Of a stretch of DNA of 64,000 nt, positions 8,608 through 17,254 are shown piece after piece (the stretch's first letter is position 1; each line of letters starts with the position of its first letter). The notes under the pieces were generated by a model. It was not told where the DNA came from. It worked only from the letters and a program-made list of their open reading frames with translations, and made no database searches. Position numbers and translations under genes: made by a program. Source of the stretch: JADFQT01 sp965216025 (GTDB taxonomy: Bacteria; Chloroflexota; Dehalococcoidia; Lucifugimonadales; UBA3495). The stretch lies in NCBI GenBank assembly GCA_965216025.1, contig CBDCEX010000016.1, positions 434,001 through 498,000 of the forward strand. Direction: 5' to 3'.

Positions 8608-9309
8608 CTACTCCACTACATCTTTCCAGCCGGTGTTCTCGGGGTCAAACCCCTGGGGGAAGCGGGTGGTCTGGTCATATTGGGCCATGTTCATATCCGA
8701 GCGGTGCAAGCTGGCCCCCTCAAAGTTGGCGTTTCGCAGGTCGGACATAATCCACATCGAATCACGGATCATGGCCAAGGAGAAGTTGGCTCCATCCATT
8801 AAAGCACGGCTCAGATCGGCGCCATTCATGTTGCAGCTCTGGAAGTTGGCGCCGGAGAGGTTGGCGTTACGCAGGTCTACCTCGATCATTGTCGATTGAC
8901 CGAAATCTGCCCCACCCAGCTCTGCGTTGAGAAAAGAGGCCCGCATCCCCCGGCTCCGCCGCAAATTGGCTTCCAGCATTATGGCCCACCTGAGGTCGGC
9001 CCAAAAAAGGTTGGCATTGGTCAGATTGGCTCCGGTAAGATTGGCCCGGGCCAGAGAAGAGTGACCCAGGTCCGCGTCGGTTAGGTCGGCGCCCTCCAGC
9101 TCCGAATCGGCCAGGCTGGCCCGGCTTAGCTTGGCGCCGATCAAGCTGGCTCCCCGAAAGTCCGCCTCTCGCAGCCGGGCCGAGCTAAGGTCCACCCCGG
9201 CCAGATCAGCCCCGGCCAAATCCAGCCGGAGGTCAGGATGCTCTTCCCGCCACCGCTTGTAGGCGTTCGGACCCTGGCTTACCGCTTTCACATGCTCTTG
9301 ATTCGCCAC
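8608..9309 (-). CDS. Pentapeptide-repeat protein
   Basis: From residue ~25 on, the protein consists almost wholly of A(D/N)LxxA pentapeptides (LAGADLAGVDLSSARL and so on), about 35 units that form a right-handed quadrilateral beta-helix. I chose GTG 9309 (233 residues) because GGGAG lies eight bases upstream; the frame is open to 9381. It is cytoplasmic, with no signal peptide. Roles in this family range from gyrase protection to scaffolding, and none can be chosen from sequence. Confidence 0.88.
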   Translation of the reverse strand: MANQEHVKAVSQGPNAYKRWREEHPDLRLDLAGADLAGVDLSSARLREADFRGASLIGAKLSRASLADSELEGADLTDADLGHSSLARANLTGANLTNANLFWADLRWAIMLEANLRRSRGMRASFLNAELGGADFGQSTMIEVDLRNANLSGANFQSCNMNGADLSRALMDGANFSLAMIRDSMWIMSDLRNANFEGASLHRSDMNMAQYDQTTRFPQGFDPENTGWKDVVE

Positions 9310-9386
9310 TATGCTTGCTCCCTTTTGTTTATTGAATCCCAGGTAATGACTCCTCGCTAATGATTGCCAGGTTGAGCACAAAGATA

Positions 9387-9412
9387 CAGCCCGGTCTCAT
9401 AAGACCGGGCTG
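9387..9412 (-). terminator. Hairpin after the selenoprotein gene
   Basis: A perfect 11-bp stem (CAGCCCGGTCT/AGACCGGGCTG) with a 4-base loop lies 37 bases after the stop codon of the minus-strand gene at 9449. The following bases on that strand (TATCTTTGTG) form only a weak U tract, so it is a terminator-like hairpin rather than a textbook one. Confidence 0.6.
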
Positions 9413-9448
9413 CGTCGGTAGCCTAGCTGGTGCAATCCAAACCGGGAG

Positions 9449-9742
9449 TTAATTATTGGCAGCTGCCTCTTCCAGGTCGAAGATCCTTTCGGCCACCACC
9501 ATCTTTATCTCGTTCACCCGGCTGAGGTTGGGTAATACCCGATCCTCGTCTTTGACATCATATATCTTGTCCCCGTCCAGGTAGACCTCCAATCTTCCAG
9601 AACCCGCCGGAGTCAGCTTGATGGCGATGTCCCCCGGTTCCTGAGAGCGCCAAAACTCCGTCGCCATCCACGTGGCGAGCGCATGATAAGCTCAAGGTAC
9701 GCAGTAGACGATTTCGACTTCTACCTTACCGAATTGAGCCAC
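9449..9742 (-). CDS. Candidate SelW/Rdx-family selenoprotein (in-frame TGA = Sec)
   Basis: Read through one TGA, the frame encodes 97 residues in the Rdx (SelW/SelT/SelH) thioredoxin-like pattern: strand VEVEIVY, then the redox motif Cys-Val-Pro-Sec (TGA at 9692-9694, residue 17), a helix, and the C-terminal GSGRLEVYLDGDKIYDVKD strand pair. The GTG start at 9742 has GGAGG ten bases upstream. The frame 3' of the TGA has no further stop until TAA at 9449, and a SECIS-like hairpin follows the TGA. A conventional caller would start at the ATG 9667 and lose the active site. Proposed role: thiol-disulfide or glutathione-linked redox protein. Alternative: a pseudogene with a chance TGA, less likely given the motif position. 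Confidence 0.82.
9655..9675 (-). promoter_or_regulatory. Putative bacterial SECIS element
   Basis: Thirteen bases after the TGA a perfect 6-bp stem (TCGCCA/TGGCGA) closes a 6-base loop CGTGGA; flanking bases add weak pairs. The loop starts 19 bases after the TGA and has G at its second position. This fits the described bacterial SECIS pattern (loop 16-37 nt downstream, G among the first two loop bases). The element lies within the coding frame, as required for SelB-dependent decoding in bacteria. Confidence 0.65.
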
Positions 9743-9837
9743 TGGTGTTTTTCCTCCGTGAGCGTCTCAGTCTGAATCCCTAATTCGCTGGAAAGTGCCC
9801 TCAGCGACTGCAATGCGGTCGCTCGCCTCCGGTTTGC

Positions 9838-10257
9838 TTAGGAAACTATCGCGGTGCCCTGCCCTACTGCCGTCTTATCGCCGTTCTGGTTCTCGCAGTA
9901 GAGGTCCACGGTGACCAGCGTGCCATTATCTACCGTTTGCCGGCTGTTCACCGCGCCGCCCACGGTAAGGGTATCGCCCTCTTTGACCGGACGGAGATAC
10001 TTCAGGTTGACCGTGCCGGTGTGGTTGAAGACCTCCGCGCCGAAAAACTTGCGCAGGGATTCGGCGGCGAAGGCCACCGACATCCGACCCGAGGCGATGG
10101 GGTAGGTGGTTCCCAGCCGTTGCTTGGCCAACTCCGGGTTGTTGTGGATGTTATCGCGGTCCAGAATACCACAGGACTCGAACTGGTTGATCTTTACCTG
10201 GGTTATGGTTTTGGTGAGGACCGGGATGGTCTCGTTACTCAGCTCTGCGCGTGCCAT
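9838..10257 (-). CDS. MaoC-like hot-dog dehydratase, C-terminal-type subunit
   Basis: 139 residues of the hot-dog fold. The conserved hydratase-2 region appears around residues 40-62 (NPELAKQRLGTTYPIASGRMSVAF), where the classical Asp-His pair is not obvious (N and S/G at those places). It is the partner of the gene directly upstream, whose end it overlaps by 19 bases. Paired small MaoC proteins commonly form a heteromeric enoyl-CoA or beta-hydroxyacyl-CoA hydratase. Role in fatty-acyl or steroid-like side-chain degradation is inferred. Confidence 0.8.
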   Translation of the reverse strand: MARAELSNETIPVLTKTITQVKINQFESCGILDRDNIHNNPELAKQRLGTTYPIASGRMSVAFAAESLRKFFGAEVFNHTGTVNLKYLRPVKEGDTLTVGGAVNSRQTVDNGTLVTVDLYCENQNGDKTAVGQGTAIVS

Positions 10258-10664
10258 TTTTTGCCCACCTCGTCAGGTTTTTTCATTTGGTAAGTACGCA
10301 TTTTCTCCAGAAGCCGGCCGTCTTCGTCTACCGCGGTAGCTTCGATGACCAAATAAGGCTTGTCCCGGCGGGAGTACTTGTCGTGAATCCGTCCGGTGAC
10401 TTTGACTTTCTTACCCGGAATGGGAGGATTGTGGAACTCCATCTCGTTGCCGGCGTTCACTCCACCTAAATTGTCCTGGTAGGACATGGCCAAGGCGGTG
10501 GCATCATGTTTGACGGCGATGGTCGGGAAGGCGGCGTCCGGATCCTCGACGGAAGCCCGGAAGCTATCGATCATCTCTTGCGTCAGCAGGTACTCGTAAG
10601 ACCCCAGCTCTTCACCAATTTGCAGCTTGTAGTATTCGAGTTCAGGAAGCTTTTCGGCGGCCAT
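10239..10664 (-). CDS. MaoC-like (FAS1-type dehydratase) subunit
   Basis: 141 residues resembling the N-terminal dehydratase half of MaoC proteins: YEYLLTQEMIDSFRASVEDPDAAFPTI, the substrate-pocket segment, then EMEFHNPPIPGKKVKVTGRI and the IEATAVDEDGRLLEKMRTYQMK strands. The ATG is preceded by AAAGGAGG. Its 3' end overlaps the next MaoC gene, indicating translational coupling and probably a heterodimer. Confidence 0.82.
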   Translation of the reverse strand: MAAEKLPELEYYKLQIGEELGSYEYLLTQEMIDSFRASVEDPDAAFPTIAVKHDATALAMSYQDNLGGVNAGNEMEFHNPPIPGKKVKVTGRIHDKYSRRDKPYLVIEATAVDEDGRLLEKMRTYQMKKPDEVGKKWHAQS

Positions 10665-10781
10665 CTAAACTGCGCCTCCTTTAGGATGTTTAAAGGGACC
10701 GGAGCCGCACCGAGATACGAAACACCCGGGTCCAACTCCGGTATAACATACTGTAACCAAGGGGGCAAGTCAATGTCCCGG

Positions 10782-10791
10782 CTGGCTAGGG
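10782..10791. repeat. Target-site duplication, left copy
   Basis: CTGGCTAGGG here and at 12065-12074 exactly flanks the ISAs1-family element, matching the 8-10 bp duplication known for that family. Confidence 0.93.
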
Positions 10792-12064
10792 CAGGGCCTT
10801 TTCATTCTCCTGCCTGGTAGGTAAAGCCCATCATGTCGAAAGCTTCGCTGAGATGGGCATTGTGGCGGCGTAGGGCAGCGGCTACGTTGGAATGCCCAGC
10901 CCGACGTACCAAGCTGATGACCAGGTTCCGCAGGCCCGCCAGAACCTGTGGGGCGGCCCCAGTGCGCACCTGAGAGCGGTCCTCGTCGAAGGTCACATCC
11001 CGTACCCAGTGGAGGCGGTTCTCGATGCCCCAGTGCCCACGGGAAAGGCTCAACAATCGCCTCGCATCGGCATCAGTGGCTGGGAGACTGCTAATTGCAT
11101 AGCTCACAGCCACCTGTTTCTTGCCCTTCACGACCCGCTGGCGCTCTAGCCGACACACCTGTTGCAGATGCGGCCACGCTTCCCCGACCGTCCCAGCGCT
11201 GCCCACGTAGCCATTTAGCTCTGGGTCGGCCAAGGCCCACAACTCTCGCCGCTCCAGCCGCCCATGACGCCGCTTTACTGGAGCATCGGCCCAGACCGTC
11301 AGCTTGGCCCCGCGTGCTCGCCACTCCGCTGCCAGCCAGGGAAGTACGGTTGGCCCACCAGCCCTCTCAGTTCCTAGCAGGGGAAAAAGCCACCTCCAGG
11401 TCTCGGCGCAAGGTGGGCTGATTCTCTTTAACTGGCAGCAGATACTCTCCGCCGCCTGCCACAATCTGCTCACAGACTTTCCGTTGGGTCAGTAAGGCAT
11501 CAGCCACTACTACCCGACCCTTCAGGGGTACCTGGCCCAATACTTCTTTGACCGCCGCCAATTCTTCCCCTTTGCCCGGCGCAGCTACCTGCGCCAGCAC
11601 TGCCCCAGCGCGGCTAGCGTAGGCCGACACCAGATGGACCCCGGGTATCTCTTGGCCGTGGACCCCTCGCAAGGTTTTCCCGTCCAGGGACAGGGGGTCA
11701 TCCGCCTCTACCCCGCTATTTGCCAGCCAGTTGCCGACTTCTGCCTCAAAGGCCGCCACGTCCAGGCCCTTGAACACCCGGTGGAGGGTGGCCACGCAGG
11801 GTGTCTTCTCCTGGCTGAACCCCAAAAGCTGCGCCGTAGCACCCCCTTGGTCCCGCCCCCATTGAGCTATGGCGTATAAGCTGCGGGCGCCGCACAGCAT
11901 GGCACAGGTGGCCAAGGCCAGGATCGCCCCCAAAGAGTGGCGTCGCCCTTGGCTACTCCGGAAGTCAGGCACCAAATCCAGCGTTTCTCTCAAAGTCATC
12001 ATCCTTCCCTCCCGCTTAAACTGGTAATAACTTTATACTATTTTGAGAAAATGAAAAGGCCCTG
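10792..12064 (-). mobile_element. ISAs1-family element, second type, with 10-bp target duplication
   Basis: 1273 bp bounded by inverted repeats beginning CAGGGCCTTTTCATT, with a perfect 10-bp direct repeat outside. The sequence is unlike the other two ISAs1 copies in the window apart from family motifs and the CAGGGC tip, so it is a separate lineage. It sits between the MaoC pair and argJ and separates them transcriptionally. Confidence 0.93.
10802..12002 (-). pseudogene. ISAs1-family transposase, frameshifted
   Basis: The N-terminal frame (12002 down to about 11380) carries SLDGKTLRG and VVADALLTQ with YLLPVKENQP; the C-terminal frame (about 11400 down to 10802) carries SLSRGHWGIENRLHWVRDVTFDEDRSQ. 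Together they make a complete DDE transposase of about 400 residues. The break lies at a TTTTTCCCC run near 11380-11390. Joining the frames needs a +1 step (one extra base), not the -1 slip used by many IS, so a single-base indel is the simplest reading. Confidence 0.85.
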
Positions 12065-12074
12065 CTGGCTAGGG
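12065..12074. repeat. Target-site duplication, right copy
   Basis: CTGGCTAGGG, identical to 10782-10791. Confidence 0.93.
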
Positions 12075-12205
12075 CAATCGCCTTGCCGACCCCCTCTTGG
12101 CCGTATTCGTGGCGTGTTCTAGGTGTGATATACTCTGGGCCTATAATTTGGGGTCTATGTCTGGCCAGAGCCACCTAGGATTTTTAGATGTCCGGGGAGG
12201 TTTAG

Positions 12206-13423
12206 ATGTCCGGCGCTATCAAGGTTTTGGAAGGCGGCACGGTGACCTCGCCCCAGGGCTTTCTCGCCGGGGCAACGTACGCCGGCCTGAAGACCTACGC
12301 TGAAGACAAGCTGGACCTGGCTTTGATCACCTCGGAAGCGCCCTGTGTCGCCGCCGGAGTGTTCACCACCAGCACCATTAAATCCGCCACAGTCACGGTC
12401 AACCGGGAACACCTGGCCCAGGGTCCGGTACGGGGCCTGGTGGTCAATGCCGGCATCGCCAACACCTGCGTGGGAGAGCAGGGTTACAAGGACGCGCAGG
12501 AGATGACCGCCCTGGCCGGCCAGCGAACCGGCTTAACGCCCGAGGAGGTGCTGGTCTGCAGCACCGGGGTCATCGGCGTGGAGCTCCCCATGTCCTTGAT
12601 CCGGTCCGGCATTGACCAGATTCAGCTGTCCTCAGACGGGGGACACGCCGTTGCCCGAGCGATGATGACCACCGATACCCGGCCTAAGGAAGTGGCCGTT
12701 TCCTTTGAGTTGGAGGGGCGCCCGGTTCATATCGGCGGCGTGGCAAAAGGCTCAGGCATGATTCACCCGAACATGGCCACGATGCTGGCCTTTGTTACCA
12801 CCGATGCCAAGGTGGAGGCGGATTTCTTGCGGACCACCCTGACCGAAGTAGCCGGCGCCTCTTTCAATATGCTGACGGTGGACGGTGACACCAGCACCAA
12901 CGACACCTTATTGGTTTTGGCCAACGGTCTGGCCGGCAATCAAACCATAGATGCCAATTCCCCAGACGCGGGCACCTTCCGGGAAGCCTTGTCCCGAGTC
13001 TGCATTCACTTGACTCGAGAGTTGGCCCGGGACGGCGAGGGAGCCTCCCGACTGATTATCGTGGAGGTGGCCGGCGCCAGAGACCAGGATGACGCTCGCA
13101 TGGCCGCCCGTACCGTTGCCTCGTCCAACCTGGTCAAGTCGGCGGTCAACGGCGCCGACCCCAACTGGGGCCGGGTAATGATGGCCCTGGGAAGAAGCGG
13201 CGCGGCGGCGGACGAAACCAAGATAGATCTCTTCGTCAACGGGGTGTGCATCATGGAGGCCGGCAGCCCCATTCCTTTCCATCGAAATGCGGTGGTGTCC
13301 CAAATGCGCGGCCCGGAAGTTACCTTCCGCTTGCAATTGAACCTGGGGGACGGCGAAGCCATCGCCTGGGGCTGCGACCTGACCGAAGAGTACGTAATCA
13401 TCAACAGCGCCTACACCACCTGA
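12206..13423 (+). CDS. argJ: Bifunctional ornithine acetyltransferase / N-acetylglutamate synthase
   Basis: The 405-residue protein is full length for ArgJ. It contains KGSGMIHPNMATMLAF, the autoproteolysis site where the precursor is cut before Thr, making that Thr the N-terminal nucleophile of the beta chain. It recycles the acetyl group from N-acetylornithine to glutamate and, in bifunctional forms, also uses acetyl-CoA. GGGGAGG precedes the ATG. A five-codon ORF (ATG at 12188, ending TAG directly before the argJ ATG) repeats the bases TTTAGATGTCCGG. It opens an arg cluster that continues with argB, argD and argG. Confidence 0.96.
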   Translation: MSGAIKVLEGGTVTSPQGFLAGATYAGLKTYAEDKLDLALITSEAPCVAAGVFTTSTIKSATVTVNREHLAQGPVRGLVVNAGIANTCVGEQGYKDAQEMTALAGQRTGLTPEEVLVCSTGVIGVELPMSLIRSGIDQIQLSSDGGHAVARAMMTTDTRPKEVAVSFELEGRPVHIGGVAKGSGMIHPNMATMLAFVTTDAKVEADFLRTTLTEVAGASFNMLTVDGDTSTNDTLLVLANGLAGNQTIDANSPDAGTFREALSRVCIHLTRELARDGEGASRLIIVEVAGARDQDDARMAARTVASSNLVKSAVNGADPNWGRVMMALGRSGAAADETKIDLFVNGVCIMEAGSPIPFHRNAVVSQMRGPEVTFRLQLNLGDGEAIAWGCDLTEEYVIINSAYTT

Positions 13424-13547
13424 CGTCATTCAGATCAGCCTCAGCCAGAAGCGCCCAAGCTTCTGAAGCGCATCAGCCAAGATTCAACAATGGTCCTATC
13501 GTCTTTTAAATCCAAGCCAGGCTTTGCTTCTATTTTCGGAGGCCCAC

Positions 13548-14354
13548 GTGTCCAGCCCGCCGATTGTAGTTAAAATCGGGGGTAGCACTCTAACTCACCG
13601 GGATACCAGCCTGAAGGACCTGGTTACCCTGCAAAAACAGGGAGCCCGGGTGGTGGTGGTGCACGGCGGCGGCAATGTCATCTCTCAATGGATGCAACGG
13701 CAGGGAATACCACCCCGCTTCGTCGATGGACTACGGGTTACCGACGCCGATAGCCTGGATATCGTGGTGGCGGTACTAACCGGTCTGATCAACAAGGAGC
13801 TGGTTTCCCAGATACACAGCTTGGGCGGGCGGGCAATGGGGTTCAGCGGCATCGACGGCGGCTTGCTGGAGGCTTACATCGCCAGGCCGGAGTTGGGATA
13901 TGTGGGGGAGGTTACGCGGGTAGACCCGGAGCCGATTATGGCCATTTTGGATTCCGGTTTCATCCCGATGATGGCGCCGCTGGCGTTTCATCGCCTGGAC
14001 GGCTCCGAGCATGCCGGTGGTGCCCTAAACATCAACGGCGACACCGTGGCCGGGGAACTGGCCCGAGCCTTGGCTGCGGAACGCTTGGTCTTTCTGACCG
14101 ACGTGGCGGGGGTCATGGACGGCAATGGCCGGGTTGTACCAAGACTTGACCGGCGCCGGGCGGGCAACCTGCTACGCTCCGGCGTGGTACGAGGGGGAAT
14201 GATTCCCAAATTGGACGCCTGTCTGCGGGCTTTGGAGACGTCTGCTTACGCCGACATCATTGATGGGCGGGTGCCGAATGCGTTGCTGGACTGTCTCCAG
14301 GGGCGGGCCACCGGCACCCGTATCGTTGGAAACTTGCGGGGAGACGTGCGGTGA
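13548..14354 (+). CDS. argB: Acetylglutamate kinase
   Basis: The protein has the amino-acid kinase fold: VVKIGGSTL near the N-terminus, VVVVHGGGN, GFSGIDGGLL, ALNINGDTVAGELA and the C-terminal GVVRGGMIPKLDACLRAL, all typical of ArgB, which phosphorylates N-acetylglutamate. I chose GTG 13548 (268 residues) because GGAGG lies five bases upstream; the frame is open to 13524. It follows argJ by about 120 bp and is likely cotranscribed. Confidence 0.94.
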   Translation: MSSPPIVVKIGGSTLTHRDTSLKDLVTLQKQGARVVVVHGGGNVISQWMQRQGIPPRFVDGLRVTDADSLDIVVAVLTGLINKELVSQIHSLGGRAMGFSGIDGGLLEAYIARPELGYVGEVTRVDPEPIMAILDSGFIPMMAPLAFHRLDGSEHAGGALNINGDTVAGELARALAAERLVFLTDVAGVMDGNGRVVPRLDRRRAGNLLRSGVVRGGMIPKLDACLRALETSAYADIIDGRVPNALLDCLQGRATGTRIVGNLRGDVR

Positions 14355-14445
14355 GACGCGTCGCCGGGGGATAATCCCCTTGGCCTCAATCACTGAGCCT
14401 TGAATCTATAGCTAAACACGGTTGGAGCAGCCGCCATTTAGGGGG

Positions 14446-14492
14446 AAATCCCCTCAGTCCCCTCTTTGAAAAAGGTGGATATAGGGGGATTT
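14446..14492. repeat. Dispersed palindromic repeat, copy 2
   Basis: Second copy of the AAATCCCC...GGGGGATTT hairpin repeat also seen at 109-155, located in the gap between argB and the UPF0182 gene. Inner arms differ by several bases, so the two copies are old or divergent family members. Confidence 0.7.
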
Positions 14493-14537
14493 TGATCGCC
14501 CAAGTTAAGTAATGTCCTCCTCGGTCATTAAAACACC

Positions 14538-17246
14538 ATGAGCTACGATCTCACCGATGACGCAGACGGAGTGCCGGGGCCCAGTCTCCCCGGCATTTCG
14601 GCCCACCACCTGCGCCGATTCACTCGGTGGGCTCTGGTTTTCATCAGCCTGGTCCTCCTGTTTCTATTACTGCACTGGCTGGTAGGTCTTTTTACCGACC
14701 TGCTTTGGTTCGGTCAATTGGGACGCCTGGACGTTTTCAGCAAGATTATTGGGTACCGGATAACCCTCTTTCTTATTGGCACTCTAATATCGACCGCAGT
14801 CCTCTTCTGGAACCTCCACCTGGCCCTGCGGCATTCCCGGGGCACCGTCCTTCTCTCCCAGCCGCCGGATGTCATTCGACTGCTGGTGGCTGGGGCGGCG
14901 GCCGTTTCGGCTCTGACCCTGATCATCGCGGGACCGGCGTTCGGGGCAGCAGCCGCGGCCCGTTGGGAGGTTTTTCTGCTCCTGTTTAACCGCGTCTCCT
15001 TCGGGTTCACCGATCCCCAGTTTGGGTTGGATGTGTCCTTCTACGTCGTTACCCTGGGGGTATTAAACTTCCTTCAGGGCTGGCTCCTGGGATTGAGCAT
15101 AACCGCGATAGTAGTGTCTCTGGCCTGTTACATCGCAGTCTTCAGCATCCGCGGGGTAGCGCTGGTAATCACCCCGCGGATGTTCCATCATTTAGCCGCT
15201 CTAGGCGTTTTCCTGATGCTGGTTATCGCAGCCAACCACTTGCTGGACATTTACGAACTGGTGCTTTCCGAGGGTGGGGTAGTCTTTGGAGCCACCTATA
15301 CCGATGCCCATGCCCGCCTCCCTTTGAATGGGTTTTTAGCCGGCGTAGCCCTTCTCGCCGCCGCCGGCATCTGGCTTAGCACCCGGTATGCGGGGCTGCG
15401 GCTGCTGATCGGCGCCTTCAGTCTTTGGGCCATCCTAGCGCTGGTCACCGGAGTGGGCTTTCCGGCTCTGTTCCAACGATTCGAAGTGGACCCAGACCAA
15501 TTTACCCGGGAGCGGCTTTACATTCTTCGCAACTTGAATGCTACCAGGGCAGCCTACCAGCTAGACCAGGTGCAACAAACCGGCTATCCAGCAACCGGCC
15601 TTCTGGACCAGCGAGCGGTTCAAGAAAATCGACCCACCCTGGATAACATTCGAATCTGGGATCAGCAACCCCTGCGGGATGCCTACAACCAGCTTCAGTT
15701 CATGGAGCTTTACTACTCCTTCCTCAACATGGACTCGGACCGCTACGTCGTGGACGGAAGGCTGCGGCAGGTGCTGATCTCCGCCCGGGAGTTGGACGCC
15801 AACAACCTCCCCGACGACGCCCGAAATTGGGTCAACCAGCGGCTCCAGTACACCCACGGTTACGGAGTAGCGATGAGTCCGGCGACGGGATTTACTCCAG
15901 GGGAAGGGCGTCCCGAGTTCTTTCTGCGGGACATACCGATTCAAGGCCAGCTGCCCGTTTCGCGCCCGGAACTGTACTACGGAGAGGCGGCTGGGAAATT
16001 CGCGATAGTCAACAGCGCGTTGGCTGAGGTTAACCCCGACCCGGAGTTTCAACGCTACGACGGCACGGGCGGCATCCCGTTGCGTTCTCTGCCGCGCCGG
16101 ATTGCCTACGCCTGGCGATTCGCCGACATCAACATCCTGCTCAGCGAACAGATCACCCGGGATAGCCGCATCCAATATCGACGTTCCATTCAGGATCGGG
16201 TCTCCGCCCTGGCGCCTTTCCTCAAGTTGGACCCTGACCCCTATCCGGTAGTGGATGACAGCGGGAAGCTGTGGTGGATTCTGGACGCTTACACCACCAC
16301 CCGTCGATACCCCTACGCCACTCCGGCCAACGACGAGTTCAATTACATACGCAACAGTGTTAAAGTGACGGTGGACGCCTATGATGGCGCGGTTAATTTC
16401 TATGCCATAGACCAGACCGACCCGTTGCTGCGGATGTATGACCGGGCGTTCCCTGGGCTATTTCAGGATCTGTCCGCCATGCCACCAACGCTGCGAGAGC
16501 ACATACGATATCCCGTGGGTTTGTTCACCGCGCAGGCGCGCATGTTCCTTCGTTATCACGTCACCGACCCCCAGGTGTTCTTCAACCAGGCGGAGCAATG
16601 GGACATACCCTTGGAAACCCGCATCGGCAAAACCGGCGTAGGGCTTAAACCGTCTTACCTGGTGCTGCGCTTACCGGAGGAAGAGAAGGAGGAGTTCGCC
16701 CTACTCCTCCCTTTCACTCCCGCTGGGAACAAGAAGAACCTGGTGGGTTGGCTGATCGCTCGCAGCGATGGGCCCAATTATGGGCAGCTACTCAGTTTCC
16801 AGCTGCCCAAGGACCGGCAGGTTGACGGACCTTCCCAGGTGGAAGCCCGTATTGAGAACGACCAGTTGGTTTCCCAGCAATTCACCCTTTGGGATGGTTC
16901 CGGCTCCCAAATCATCCGGGGACAGTTGCTGGTAATCCCCATAGCGGATACCATACTGTATGCGGAACCCCTGTACCTGCAATCGGAGGTGCTGGCCTTT
17001 CCCGAGCTGAAGAAGGTCATACTGGCCGACGATAGCAGGCTGGTGATGGCCGATACCGTCGATGAGGCCCTGGCCCTGCTGATCGGCACCGACTCGCCCG
17101 GATTGGCGGCCGGCGCTGATTCGGAATCTCCGGATTTAGACTCCGGGGAATCCCTGGATTTGGGGGAAGTGCAAGAGGCCATCGACCAACTCCGGGAAGC
17201 CCTGGGCAGCCTGGAACAATCTCTGGAAAATCTAAACCACCCCTAG
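14538..17246 (+). CDS. UPF0182 family membrane protein
   Basis: 902 residues. Residues ~25-310 contain about seven hydrophobic membrane segments. Residues ~330-830 form a large soluble, presumably extracytoplasmic, domain with the family's FQRFEVDPDQFTRERLYI and WWILDAYTTT segments. The C-terminal 60 residues are acidic and helical (GEVQEAIDQLREALGSLEQSLENL). Length and layout match UPF0182/COG1615 of Actinobacteria, Chloroflexota and others, a family without an established function. It is inserted between argB and argD on the same strand; the argD ATG follows the stop by 8 bases, so cotranscription is likely. Confidence 0.92.
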   Translation: MSYDLTDDADGVPGPSLPGISAHHLRRFTRWALVFISLVLLFLLLHWLVGLFTDLLWFGQLGRLDVFSKIIGYRITLFLIGTLISTAVLFWNLHLALRHSRGTVLLSQPPDVIRLLVAGAAAVSALTLIIAGPAFGAAAAARWEVFLLLFNRVSFGFTDPQFGLDVSFYVVTLGVLNFLQGWLLGLSITAIVVSLACYIAVFSIRGVALVITPRMFHHLAALGVFLMLVIAANHLLDIYELVLSEGGVVFGATYTDAHARLPLNGFLAGVALLAAAGIWLSTRYAGLRLLIGAFSLWAILALVTGVGFPALFQRFEVDPDQFTRERLYILRNLNATRAAYQLDQVQQTGYPATGLLDQRAVQENRPTLDNIRIWDQQPLRDAYNQLQFMELYYSFLNMDSDRYVVDGRLRQVLISARELDANNLPDDARNWVNQRLQYTHGYGVAMSPATGFTPGEGRPEFFLRDIPIQGQLPVSRPELYYGEAAGKFAIVNSALAEVNPDPEFQRYDGTGGIPLRSLPRRIAYAWRFADINILLSEQITRDSRIQYRRSIQDRVSALAPFLKLDPDPYPVVDDSGKLWWILDAYTTTRRYPYATPANDEFNYIRNSVKVTVDAYDGAVNFYAIDQTDPLLRMYDRAFPGLFQDLSAMPPTLREHIRYPVGLFTAQARMFLRYHVTDPQVFFNQAEQWDIPLETRIGKTGVGLKPSYLVLRLPEEEKEEFALLLPFTPAGNKKNLVGWLIARSDGPNYGQLLSFQLPKDRQVDGPSQVEARIENDQLVSQQFTLWDGSGSQIIRGQLLVIPIADTILYAEPLYLQSEVLAFPELKKVILADDSRLVMADTVDEALALLIGTDSPGLAAGADSESPDLDSGESLDLGEVQEAIDQLREALGSLEQSLENLNHP

Positions 17247-17254
17247 TGAGGTAG

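Noticed and set aside
11380..11400. Programmed -1 frameshift in the ISAs1 transposase at TTTTTCCCC
   Set aside because: The two frames need a +1 step (or -2), not -1, so a single-base indel is simpler.
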